A stretch of 49,403 nt of DNA from Burkholderiaceae bacterium (GTDB lineage: Bacteria > Pseudomonadota > Gammaproteobacteria > Burkholderiales > Burkholderiaceae_E): the NCBI GenBank assembly GCA_024637395.1, contig JAGXFG010000082.1, positions 1 through 49,403 of the forward strand. The letters run 5' to 3'. The notes beneath the pieces are model-generated. The model searched no databases. It was not told the DNA's origin and saw nothing but the letters and a program-made list of their open reading frames with translations. The first letter of the stretch is position 1, and each line of letters starts with the position of its first letter. Below are positions 39,569 to 47,673 of this stretch, one piece after another. Made by a program: the position numbers and the translations under genes.

Positions 39569-40498
39569 TCACCCCGGCTCGACAGCAGTGGGCGGGGGTA
39601 CGACACCAGCCTGCTGGCACAAGTGCTCGACCAGCAGCCTGGTGGCCGCCGACAGCAGCCGCTCGGGGCGAGTGCAGATCGCGAAGCGGCGCACCGCCCA
39701 GGGTTCGGTAAGCGGAACCATCGCCAGCCCGGCCGCCTTGGCCGCCGGCTCGGCGGCTTCGCGTGGCAGCACCGCCAGCCCCAACCCGGCCGCGACGATG
39801 CGCGACGCTGCATCGAGGCCCGAAACCTGGATGCGGCTATTCATGGATCGACCCAGCAGGGCAGACGCGCGCCGCAGCATGGTTTCCAGCGTGCCGCCGG
39901 GCGCCACGCCGACCGCCGGAAAGTCGAGCGTCTGCTCAAAACTGAGCTGCTGGTGCCTCGCCAGCGGATGACCCGCCGGCAGCACCACGCACAGGTGGTC
40001 GGAGCGGTAGGGCGTCGCCTGCAACCCCGACGTATCGGCGGCATCCCACAGCACGCCGATATCGGCCGCGCCCTCGCGCACCAGGCGGACGATTTCGCGG
40101 CTCACCATTTCGTCGAGGCTGACCCGCACTGCCCGGTAACGGTCCAGGAAACCGGCAATGTCCTCTGGAAGCTGTTCGGCCAGAGCCGAGACGCTCGCCA
40201 TCACCCGAACGCTCCCCTGAACACCAGCGGCGAACTCGCTGATTTCGGCGTGCATCCGCTCCATCGCGCCCAGCAGTTCCAGCGCCTGGCGCAGCAGCGC
40301 CTCCCCGGCCGCAGTCGGAACGATGCCGCGGCGGGCACGGACCAGCAGCGGCGTGCCAACTTGCCGCTCGAGCGCGGCGATCCGCTTGCTCACTGCCGAA
40401 GCCACCAGGGATTCGCGCGCGGCGGCGCGGGCGATGTTGCGTTCCTCGCAAACGGCGACGAACAGGCGCAGTGTCACCGGATCGAAATAGCGCGGCAT
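39569..40498 (-). CDS. LysR-family transcriptional regulator
   Basis: The 309-residue product has an N-terminal winged helix-turn-helix (about 5-65: VCEERNIARAAARE, AVSKRIAALERQVGTPLLVR) and a periplasmic-binding-like effector domain (about 90-300). It is divergent from the HMG-CoA-lyase-like gene at 40608 with 109 bp between start codons, the usual layout for a LysR protein controlling its neighbour. The effector is presumably the organic acid handled by the downstream pathway, or its CoA ester. Start chosen at ATG 40498 (MPRYFDPVTLRLF) by family alignment. Confidence 0.92.
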   Translation of the reverse strand: MPRYFDPVTLRLFVAVCEERNIARAAARESLVASAVSKRIAALERQVGTPLLVRARRGIVPTAAGEALLRQALELLGAMERMHAEISEFAAGVQGSVRVMASVSALAEQLPEDIAGFLDRYRAVRVSLDEMVSREIVRLVREGAADIGVLWDAADTSGLQATPYRSDHLCVVLPAGHPLARHQQLSFEQTLDFPAVGVAPGGTLETMLRRASALLGRSMNSRIQVSGLDAASRIVAAGLGLAVLPREAAEPAAKAAGLAMVPLTEPWAVRRFAICTRPERLLSAATRLLVEHLCQQAGVVPPPTAVEPG

Positions 40499-40544
40499 GT
40501 TGACGCCCAGGATGGTCGAAAGTCCAATTCTGCCATGCCTCTTC

Positions 40545-40589
40545 GGAACGTTACTAGCTTCCAAATATCAATTCCGACCTCCGCCGGAA
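40545..40589. promoter_or_regulatory. Candidate LysR operator region
   Basis: Two short dyads with similar half-sites lie in the divergent gap: GGAA-N10-TTCC at 40545-40562 and TTCCG-N8-CGGAA at 40572-40589. They are in the right place to bind the LysR protein, but neither is a clear T-N11-A box. Confidence 0.3.
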
Positions 40590-40607
40590 CGGCTAGACTC
40601 TCGCGTC

Positions 40608-41537
40608 ATGGATACCTATGACGAAGATGTAACGATCCGGGAGGTCGGGCTGCGCGACGGCCTGCAGAGCATCGGCCGCGTCCTGGCTACCGAGCACAAG
40701 CTCGCATGGCTGCGCGCCGCGCACGCCGCGGGGCTGCGCGAAATCGAGGTTGGCTCGTTCGTGCCGGCACGGCTGCTGCCGCAGCTGGCCGACACCGCCG
40801 AGCTGGTCGCCTTCGCCAAGACCTTGCCCGGACTGACCGTCTCGGTGCTGGTGCCCAACCTCAAGGGCGCTGAGCGGGCGCTCGCCAGTGGCGCGGACCT
40901 GATGCTGCTGCCGCTGTCGGTGAGCCACGCGCACAGCCTGGCCAACCTGCGCAAGACCCCCGACGAGGTGATCGGCGAGATCGCGGCGATCCGGGCGGCG
41001 CGCGACGCCGCCGGTTCGAGCTGCCTGATCGAGGTCGGGCTGAGCACTGCGTTCGGCTGCACTATCCAGGGCCGGGTCGAGCCCGATGAAGTGGTGCGGC
41101 TGCTGCGGGCAGCACTCGCGGCCGGCGCCGAACGGATCGGACTCGCCGACACCGTGGGCTACGCCGACCCGCGTGCGGTGCAGGAACTCTTCGAACGCTG
41201 CCTGGCGGTCGCCGGCGACAAGCTCACCTGCGGGCACTTTCACGATACCCGCGGTCTCGGGATCGCCAACGTGGTCGCGGCCTGGCAGGCCGGGGTGCGG
41301 CGCTTCGATGCGTGCCTCGCCGGCATCGGCGGTTGCCCCCACGCCCCGGGCGCGAGCGGCAACGTCGCCACCGAAGACCTGGCCTACCTGTTCGCCAGCA
41401 TGGGCGTGCCGACCGGACTCGATTTTGCCGCTCTGATCGCGCTGCGAGAGCGCGTTGCCGAGTGGCTGGCGGGCGAAACGCTCCATGGCGCGGTGTGGCG
41501 GGCAGGATTGCCCAAGACGATGCTCACGGCCACGTGA
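40608..41537 (+). CDS. HMG-CoA lyase-like enzyme
   Basis: The 309-residue product is a TIM-barrel lyase of the HMG-CoA lyase group, which splits 3-hydroxy-acyl-CoA esters to acetyl-CoA and an oxo acid. Key residues are R16 and D17 in VGLRDGLQ, metal-binding HFHDTRGLGIAN near 210, and the active-site loop GIGGCPHAPGASGN with C243. It is followed directly by a class III CoA-transferase and a TRAP transporter, so the real substrate may be an activated dicarboxylate rather than HMG-CoA from leucine breakdown. No other leucine-degradation genes are near. Confidence 0.88.
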   Translation: MDTYDEDVTIREVGLRDGLQSIGRVLATEHKLAWLRAAHAAGLREIEVGSFVPARLLPQLADTAELVAFAKTLPGLTVSVLVPNLKGAERALASGADLMLLPLSVSHAHSLANLRKTPDEVIGEIAAIRAARDAAGSSCLIEVGLSTAFGCTIQGRVEPDEVVRLLRAALAAGAERIGLADTVGYADPRAVQELFERCLAVAGDKLTCGHFHDTRGLGIANVVAAWQAGVRRFDACLAGIGGCPHAPGASGNVATEDLAYLFASMGVPTGLDFAALIALRERVAEWLAGETLHGAVWRAGLPKTMLTAT

Positions 41538-41554
41538 TCAGGACCGATACCGCG

Positions 41555-42763
41555 ATGAGCGACCAACTTGATACTGCCGCACCCCAGCCTCTCAAGGGTT
41601 TGCGGGTGGTCGAATTCACCCACATGGTGATGGGGCCGACCTGCGGCATGGTGCTGGCCGACATGGGCGCCGAGGTCATCAAGGTCGAGCCCATCGACGG
41701 CGAGGGCACCAGGCACCTGCTCGGGGCCGGGGCGGGCTTCTTCCCGCTGTTCAACCGCAACAAGAAGAGCATCGCCATCGACCTGCGCCAGCCGGCCGGA
41801 GCCGAAGCTGCACGGCGCCTGGCCGCCAGCGCAGACGTGGTGGCCGAGAACTTCAAGCCCGGGGCGTTGGTGAAATTCGGTCTCGACTATGCTTCGCTGG
41901 CCGACCAGAACCCGCGCCTGATCTACGCCAGCCACAAGGGCTTCCTGCCCGGCCCGTACGAGCACCGCACCGCGCTCGACGAGGTGGTGCAGATGATGGG
42001 CGGACTGGCATACATGACCGGCCGGCCGGGCGACCCGCTGCGGGCGGGCACCAGCGTCAACGACATCATGGGCGGCATGTTCGGCGCGATCGGGGTGCTC
42101 GGCGCGCTGATCCAGCGCGGCATCACCGGCTGCGGCATGGAAGTCCAGTCGGCGCTCTACGAGAACACGGTGTTCCTGATGGGCCAGCACATGCTGCAGT
42201 TCGCGGTCACCGGCCGCCACCCCAAGCCGATGCCGGCGCGCGACAGCCCCTGGGCAGTCTACGACGTGTTCACGGTCAAGGATGGCGAGCAGATCTTCCT
42301 GGCCGCGGTCAGCGACGCCCAATTCAACGTCTTCTGCGATGTGCTGGGCTTTGCCGACCTCAAGTCCGACCCGCGCTACGCGACCAACAACGACCGGGTC
42401 CGGCTGCGCCCCGAACTGCTGGCGATCCTGCGCGAACGCCTCGCGCCGCGCCCGGCCGCCGAACTGACCAGCATCTTCGAGCAGGCCGGGCTGCCCTATG
42501 CGCCGATCCGCCGGCCCGAAGATCTCTACGACGACCCCCACCTGCTCGCCACCGGAGGCCTCGCCGACGTGGTGCTCACCGATGGTGACAAGGCAGGCCA
42601 GACCGTGAAGACTACCCTGCTGCCGCTCACCATGGCTGGCGAACGGCTGACGGTGCGGCGCAATCCGCCCCACCTCGGCGAACACACCGAGGAGCTGCTC
42701 ACCGGCATCGGTTATCCTTGCGCCCAGATTGAGGCGCTGCGCAGGCAACGCGCCGTATGCTGA
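41555..42763 (+). CDS. Class III (CaiB/BaiF) CoA-transferase
   Basis: The 402-residue product belongs to the formyl-CoA transferase/CaiB family, which moves CoA between acyl groups using an interlocked dimer. Family signatures are GLRVVEFTHMVMGPTCGM, LADMGAEVIKVEPIDGEGTR, FNRNKKSIAIDL and ADVVAENFKPG. The residue usually aligned with the catalytic Asp appears to be Glu in SALYENTVF; this is judged by eye. A GTG at 41534 overlapping the lyase stop codon is an alternative start. The enzyme probably activates the acid imported by the TRAP system so that the lyase can split it. Confidence 0.9.
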   Translation: MSDQLDTAAPQPLKGLRVVEFTHMVMGPTCGMVLADMGAEVIKVEPIDGEGTRHLLGAGAGFFPLFNRNKKSIAIDLRQPAGAEAARRLAASADVVAENFKPGALVKFGLDYASLADQNPRLIYASHKGFLPGPYEHRTALDEVVQMMGGLAYMTGRPGDPLRAGTSVNDIMGGMFGAIGVLGALIQRGITGCGMEVQSALYENTVFLMGQHMLQFAVTGRHPKPMPARDSPWAVYDVFTVKDGEQIFLAAVSDAQFNVFCDVLGFADLKSDPRYATNNDRVRLRPELLAILRERLAPRPAAELTSIFEQAGLPYAPIRRPEDLYDDPHLLATGGLADVVLTDGDKAGQTVKTTLLPLTMAGERLTVRRNPPHLGEHTEELLTGIGYPCAQIEALRRQRAVC

Positions 42764-42788
42764 AGATTTTCGTTCACCCTGAACCACC

Positions 42789-42795
42789 GGAGGAG
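42789..42795 (+). promoter_or_regulatory. Strong Shine-Dalgarno of the TRAP binding protein
   Basis: GGAGGAG lies 6 bases before the ATG at 42802. It decides this start over an in-frame ATG at 42757 and suggests high translation of the binding protein. Confidence 0.7.
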
Positions 42796-42801
42796 ACAAA
42801 C

Positions 42802-43806
42802 ATGGCCAACCGCCGCCAATTCGCGCTGCAATGCGCCGCATTTTCAGTTGCCGCACTGGGTCTGTGCGGGAGCGCAATTGCGGCCGAATACACCATGCGC
42901 ATCAGCCATCAACTGCCGCCCACCCATCACTCGGCAGTCAACATGGACCAGTTTGCCAAGGACGTGAAGGCCGCCACCAAAGGCCGCGTCGAAGTGCAGA
43001 ACTTCGGTTCTGCCCAGTTGTTCAAGCCCAACCAGAATCACCCGGCGGTAGCCAGCGGCAAGATCGAAGGCGCCCTGATCCTGAACTTCCAGTGGGGCGG
43101 AACGATCCCCGAGATGAGCGTCACCATCATTCCGTACCTGATGACCTCGGTGGCCAAGCAGAAGGCCTTCATCGGTTCGGAAGCTTCCAAGCTGCTCGAC
43201 GCCAAGATGGAAGCCAAGGGCGTCAAGAACATTGCCTGGATTGTCGACACCAATGACGGGATCTTCACCTCGGCCAACAAGCCGCTGGTGAGCCCGGCCG
43301 ACTTCCCTGGGCTGAAGATTCGCGGGCTCAACAAGCTCTTCGACGCGGGCCTCGAGGCGATGGGCGCCTCGCCCTTGTCGATGCCTGGGTCGGTGGTCTA
43401 TCAGGCGCTGCAGACCGGCATTCTCGACGCCGGCTTCACCGGCACCAAGGCCGCCTATAGCCGCAAGTATTTCGAAATCCAGAAATTCGGGGTGGCATCG
43501 AACATCATCCTCGCCTTCGACAACCTGGTGGTCAACCCGGCGTGGTGGAACGGCCTGCCGCCCGACCTGCGCAAGGCGATCCAGGGTGCGGCTGACAAGG
43601 CTGTGCGCCGCTCGATCCGCACCACCGACGGCGTGCCGCCCGAGGACGTCAAGGTACTCAACGACCATGGCATGAAGACCATCGCCCTGACCAAGGCGCA
43701 GGAGGCGGTGATGGCCGCCGCGATGCAGCCGGCAGTCAAGAAGGAGTTCCTGCGCGCCACCGCTCCTGACGGCGTGCGCCTGCTCGAGCTGATCGACCGG
43801 CTCTGA
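42802..43806 (+). CDS. TRAP transporter substrate-binding protein (DctP family)
   Basis: The 334-residue product begins with an export signal (about 1-28, ending AIAAEY) carrying RRQF, which is twin-arginine-like. The mature part is a DctP-type binding protein: YTMRISHQLPPTHHSAVNM, GRVEVQNFGSAQLF, and LKIRGLNKLFDAGLEAMGASP with the usual Arg of the carboxylate clamp. It binds an organic acid in the periplasm and delivers it to the two membrane subunits that follow. Its ligand is unknown. Confidence 0.92.
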   Translation: MANRRQFALQCAAFSVAALGLCGSAIAAEYTMRISHQLPPTHHSAVNMDQFAKDVKAATKGRVEVQNFGSAQLFKPNQNHPAVASGKIEGALILNFQWGGTIPEMSVTIIPYLMTSVAKQKAFIGSEASKLLDAKMEAKGVKNIAWIVDTNDGIFTSANKPLVSPADFPGLKIRGLNKLFDAGLEAMGASPLSMPGSVVYQALQTGILDAGFTGTKAAYSRKYFEIQKFGVASNIILAFDNLVVNPAWWNGLPPDLRKAIQGAADKAVRRSIRTTDGVPPEDVKVLNDHGMKTIALTKAQEAVMAAAMQPAVKKEFLRATAPDGVRLLELIDRL

Positions 43807-43816
43807 TCGGCAGACG

Positions 43817-44380
43817 GTGACGAACCGCGACCTGGCACCTCCCGGCGGGCGCGCGCTGCGCGTCCTCGGCCGCGTGGTCGAGGCTCTGACCAACCTGGCC
43901 ATGGGGCTGGCAGCGGCATCGCTGCTGGTCTCGCTGGCGTTGATCGGCTGGGCCGTGGTACTGCGCTACGTCTTCAACGACGCGCCGATCTGGGTCGACG
44001 AGGTCGTCGGCTTCGCCCTGGTGGCGGTGGTACTGCTGGGCGCGCCCAGCGCCATGCGCCGGGGCGAGCACATCGGAGTCGACGTGCTGATCGAACGCCT
44101 GTCGGCCACCGGCAAGCGCTGGGCGCAGGTCTGGGCGGCGCTGGCGGTGATGCTGGTGGCGGCGATCCTGATCGTCAACGGCTGGGAAACCGCGATGCTT
44201 GCCCGAACCCTGGGCCTGCTCACCGAGGGTTCGCTGGAGTGGCCCACCTGGCTGCTGATGCTGTTGATGCCCGTCGGCGGCATCCTGCTGCTGCTGGCAG
44301 CACTCGAAGTGCTGTGGCGCGCCGTGGTTGGCGCCCCGCAAGCCGGGCGCCCCGCCCCCGACGATGAGGAACTGCCGTGA
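43817..44380 (+). CDS. TRAP transporter small membrane subunit (DctQ family)
   Basis: The 187-residue product has four predicted membrane segments and the DctQ signature LRYVFNDAPIWVDEVVGFALVA split across segments 1-2 (about 50-70), followed by RRGEHIGVDVLIERL. The start is GTG, 10 bp after the binding-protein stop. It overlaps the large subunit gene by 4 bp. Confidence 0.9.
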   Translation: MTNRDLAPPGGRALRVLGRVVEALTNLAMGLAAASLLVSLALIGWAVVLRYVFNDAPIWVDEVVGFALVAVVLLGAPSAMRRGEHIGVDVLIERLSATGKRWAQVWAALAVMLVAAILIVNGWETAMLARTLGLLTEGSLEWPTWLLMLLMPVGGILLLLAALEVLWRAVVGAPQAGRPAPDDEELP

Positions 44381-45657
44381 CCATCGCGCTGCTCCTCATG
44401 GGCCTGCTGTTGCTGCTGTTCACCGGCCTGCCGATCTTCGCCGGATTGGGACTGTTCGGCGCCGGGCTGCTGTTGGTCACCCAGGGCGAACTCGGTTCCG
44501 CGACCGAGGTCATCTTCGGCGAGATGAATCGTTACCTGCTGGTGGCGATCCCGCTGTTTGCTTTCATGGCCCACGTCATGATTCGCGGCCGCATCGTCGA
44601 CGACCTGTACAACACCGCCTACACCCTGACGCGCCACCTCCCCGGCGGCCTGGGCATCGCCACCATCATCGCCTGCACGATCTGCGCCGCGATTTCGGGC
44701 TCCAGCGTCGCCACGGCGCTGACGATCGGCGCGGTGGCGATCCCGCAGATGCTGCGCTACGGCTACGAGCCCAAGGCGGCCTACGGCCTGGTTGCCGCCG
44801 GCGGCACGCTGGGCATCCTGATTCCCCCGTCGGGGCCGATGGTGCTCTACGGTGTCACCACCGACACTTCAATCGGCGGCCTGTTCATGGCCGGAGTCGT
44901 GCCCGGCCTGCTGATGGCCGGGGTGTTCGTGGCGTGGACCATGACCACCGCGGCGATCAGACACCGACACCTCCCGCGCGAACCGCGAGCCAGCCTGCGT
45001 GAGTCGGTGGTCGCGATCCGCAAGTCGCTGTGGGCGATCTCGCTGCCGGTATTCGTGCTCGGCGGCATGTATGCCGGGGTCTTCACCGCCACCGAGGCGG
45101 CAGCCGCCGGAGCCTGGCTGTCGCTGTTCGTGAGCGTAATCATCTACCGCACGCTCAACCTGCGCGGGATCTGGGAGTCGGCGATCGACGCCTGCCGCCT
45201 TTCCGCGATGTTGTTCATGATCCTGGCTGGCGCGGCCGTCTTCGGTCATGTGCTGACCAAGCTGCGCGTACCGCAGCAGATCGTCGAGGCGGTCGTCGCC
45301 ACCGACATCGGCGTCACCGGTTTCCTGCTGGTGATGATGGCGCTGATCTTCATTCTCGGCATGTTCCTGGAATCGATCTCGATCATTCTCATCACCACGC
45401 CGGTGATCCTGCCGGCGATGGTCCACCTGGGCATCAACCCGATCTGGTACGGGGTGCTGCTGGTGATCAATCTCGAGCTGGCCCAGATCACGCCGCCGGT
45501 GGGCATGAACCTGTTCACCATCAAGGCGATTACCGGCGCACCCATCATTACGATCGTGCGCGGGGCGGCGCCCTACGTGCTGCTGATGGTCCTGGTGATG
45601 GTGCTGGTGATGATCTGGCCGCAGATCGCGCTGTGGCTACCGAGCACGATGCGCTGA
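44377..45657 (+). CDS. TRAP transporter large membrane subunit (DctM family)
   Basis: The 426-residue product is the sodium-driven permease of the TRAP system, with about twelve membrane segments. Signatures are ICAAISGSSVATALTIGAVAIP, GGTLGILIPPSGPMVLYG and QITPPVGMNLF. The GTG start overlaps the DctQ stop codon (GTGA). It ends the lyase-transferase-TRAP group. Confidence 0.94.
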   Translation: MTIALLLMGLLLLLFTGLPIFAGLGLFGAGLLLVTQGELGSATEVIFGEMNRYLLVAIPLFAFMAHVMIRGRIVDDLYNTAYTLTRHLPGGLGIATIIACTICAAISGSSVATALTIGAVAIPQMLRYGYEPKAAYGLVAAGGTLGILIPPSGPMVLYGVTTDTSIGGLFMAGVVPGLLMAGVFVAWTMTTAAIRHRHLPREPRASLRESVVAIRKSLWAISLPVFVLGGMYAGVFTATEAAAAGAWLSLFVSVIIYRTLNLRGIWESAIDACRLSAMLFMILAGAAVFGHVLTKLRVPQQIVEAVVATDIGVTGFLLVMMALIFILGMFLESISIILITTPVILPAMVHLGINPIWYGVLLVINLELAQITPPVGMNLFTIKAITGAPIITIVRGAAPYVLLMVLVMVLVMIWPQIALWLPSTMR

Positions 45658-45712
45658 CGCTGGGCGGGCAGCCGCCGCCGGCGTGACTCGCATCAAGGCA
45701 GCGCCCGTTTCG

Positions 45713-45726
45713 GGCACGCGCGTGCC
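45713..45726. repeat. 14-bp perfect palindrome between convergent genes
   Basis: GGCACGCGCGTGCC is a perfect palindrome preceded by GCCCG-TTT-CGGGC (45703-45715), together giving overlapping hairpins in the 149-bp gap between convergent operons. No T-tract is present, so a terminator role is uncertain. Confidence 0.3.
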
Positions 45727-45806
45727 GCGCGACGTCGAGGTCGCGTGGCTGCTGCCGGCCGGAGCCTTCGTGCACCGGTTGTTCGCCAGTTGTCCACCGC
45801 TGCAAC

Positions 45807-46445
45807 TCATGCGCCCAGCCGCCAGAGTGCCTGGAAGGAATGGACCTTCCCGGGCAGTCCCAGTTCGCCCGCGACCGCGCTGGTGTGCTCGGCCGCCACC
45901 GCGGCGCTGGTCGCCTCGATCATCAGCAGGGCATCGGCCGGCACCGGCGGCGCATCGGCGGTGAGCGGCGCCGACAGTTCAACCGCGGTGCACAGCACCG
46001 AGGCCCGCACGATCCCATCCTGCTCGCGCACTGCGGCCAGTGCTTCCCGCAACGGCGCCAGGGACCACTGTCCGGCCGGCACCACCAGCAGCGCCAGGGC
46101 GGCACCCTCGCCGTCACCCAACTCGATTGCCAGTTCGCCGACCCGCCGCTCGGTAGCGCGCATGCGCGCGAAATTGCGCAGCGACCATTCGGTCTGGTTG
46201 GCAAACGCGGCGCGATACGCCGCGCTGCGAAACACCGCCAGGCTGTCGGTGTAGTACAGCGCCAGGTAGGGACGCGGCGATTCGCCAATCGCGCGAAAGC
46301 GCCGCGCCGACTGGAAGCCCGCGATGGCGATGCGTTCCTGCATGTGCTCGCGGTCGTACCAGCGATTGAAGTCGCGCTCGTGTTCGCGCTCGACGTCGGT
46401 CCAGATGCATAGCTGCCCGCGCCCGCTAGCGGATTCGGCCATCAT
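45807..46445 (-). CDS. Uncharacterised dimeric alpha-beta barrel protein (DUF4286-like)
   Basis: The 212-residue product contains CIWTDVEREHERDFNRWYDREHMQER near the N-terminus, then GFQSARRFRAIGE and PYLALYYTDSL, a pattern of ferredoxin-like proteins related to DUF4286/EthD. A second, weaker half (about 115-212) may be a repeat of the fold. No function is known. The ATG at 46445 overlaps the stop codon of the amidohydrolase, so it is translated with the peptide/amidohydrolase operon. Although the frame is open far upstream, that region is the amidohydrolase in another frame. Confidence 0.75.
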   Translation of the reverse strand: MMAESASGRGQLCIWTDVEREHERDFNRWYDREHMQERIAIAGFQSARRFRAIGESPRPYLALYYTDSLAVFRSAAYRAAFANQTEWSLRNFARMRATERRVGELAIELGDGEGAALALLVVPAGQWSLAPLREALAAVREQDGIVRASVLCTAVELSAPLTADAPPVPADALLMIEATSAAVAAEHTSAVAGELGLPGKVHSFQALWRLGA

Positions 46446-47632
46446 CGGGCAGGGCGGGCCAGAAAGCGCTCGACCAGGCGGGTCCAGTAGGCGGCGCCGA
46501 GCGTCAGGTTGGCATCGTCGAAGTCGTAACTTGCGTTGTGGACCATCGGCGAGGTCTCGCCATTGCCGAGGCGCAGGAAGCAGCCTGGCCGGTGCTGTAA
46601 GTAGTAGGCGAAGTCCTCGCTGCCGGTCACCGGCCCGTAGGGCGATACCACCTGCGCCGGACCAACCAGTTCTTCGGCCACCTGGCGCGCGAATTCGGTT
46701 TCCGCGGCGCTGTTGACCAGCACCGGATAGCCGCGCTCGTAGTCGATCTCGACACTGCCGCCATAGCCCTCGACGTGAGCGCTCACCAGCGCGGTGATCC
46801 TTTGTTGCAGGCGGTCGCGTACCGCGGCGTCGAAGGAGCGAATGCTCAGCCCCAGCGTTGCCGACTCGGGGATCACGTTGGTCGCGACGCCCGCGTGGAC
46901 GGTGCCGATCGTGACGATCGCGATCGCGGCGGGGTCGATGTTGCGCGCCACCACGCTTTGCAGCGCCATGATCAGGCTGCCCGCTATCAGCACCGGATCG
47001 ACTGTCAGCTGCGGGCGAGCGGCATGACCGCCACGGCCGCGAATCGTGATCAGCGCGCGGTCGGAGGACGACATGAAGGGCCCGGCCCCGAACAGGAAGG
47101 TCCCGGTGGCGACGCCGGGCTGGTTGTGCATGCCGAAGATCGCATCGCACGGAAAGCGCTCGAAGAGCCCGTCTTCGATCATCCGCAGCGCGCCGGCCTC
47201 GCCCTCTTCCGCAGGCTGGAAGACCAGGTGCACGGTGCCGGAAAAGTTGCGGGTCAGGGCGAGCTGGCGCGCCGCACCGAGCAGCATCGTGGTGTGCCCG
47301 TCGTGACCGCAGGCGTGCATCACGCCGCTCACCGCACTGGCGTAGGGTTTGCCCGACTCCTCGACGATCGGCAGCGCATCCATGTCGGCGCGGACCGTGA
47401 CGCTGGCGCTGCCATCGCCTGCGCGCAGCGTGCCAACCACGCCGTGTCCGCCAACCTGGGTGGTGACCTCGTAGCCCCACTCGGTCAGCCGGGTCGCCAC
47501 CAGCTCCGCGGTCGCTGCCTCGTGCAGCGAAAGTTCGGGATTGCGATGCAGGTGATGGCGGATCTGCCGCAGCAGGCCCTCGGATTCGAGCAGGTCGCCC
47601 GGCTCGCAGAAGCGTGGATCAGGTGTCGTCAT
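46442..47632 (-). CDS. M20D-family amidohydrolase
   Basis: The 396-residue product belongs to the M20D group (hippurate hydrolase, N-acyl amino acid and IAA-amino acid hydrolases). Metal-binding motifs are MHACGHDGHTTMLLG near residue 107 and FQPAEEGEAGA near 140, with GGHAARP and a final His near HNASYDFDD. The central lid domain covers about 185-300. It is cytoplasmic with no signal peptide. It lies 41 bp after an M20 dipeptidase and downstream of an ABC peptide transporter gene, so imported N-acylated amino acids or peptides are likely substrates. Confidence 0.92.
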   Translation of the reverse strand: MTTPDPRFCEPGDLLESEGLLRQIRHHLHRNPELSLHEAATAELVATRLTEWGYEVTTQVGGHGVVGTLRAGDGSASVTVRADMDALPIVEESGKPYASAVSGVMHACGHDGHTTMLLGAARQLALTRNFSGTVHLVFQPAEEGEAGALRMIEDGLFERFPCDAIFGMHNQPGVATGTFLFGAGPFMSSSDRALITIRGRGGHAARPQLTVDPVLIAGSLIMALQSVVARNIDPAAIAIVTIGTVHAGVATNVIPESATLGLSIRSFDAAVRDRLQQRITALVSAHVEGYGGSVEIDYERGYPVLVNSAAETEFARQVAEELVGPAQVVSPYGPVTGSEDFAYYLQHRPGCFLRLGNGETSPMVHNASYDFDDANLTLGAAYWTRLVERFLARPAR

Positions 47633-47673
47633 GTCTTCGGTGGTCAGGAGTTGGTGTGGGCGGGGTGGCTGGC

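Noticed and set aside
46446-47480. N-terminal extension of the DUF4286-like frame upstream of its ATG
   Set aside because: The extension overlaps the M20D amidohydrolase in another frame and has no recognisable sequence. The ATGA overlap gives a natural start.
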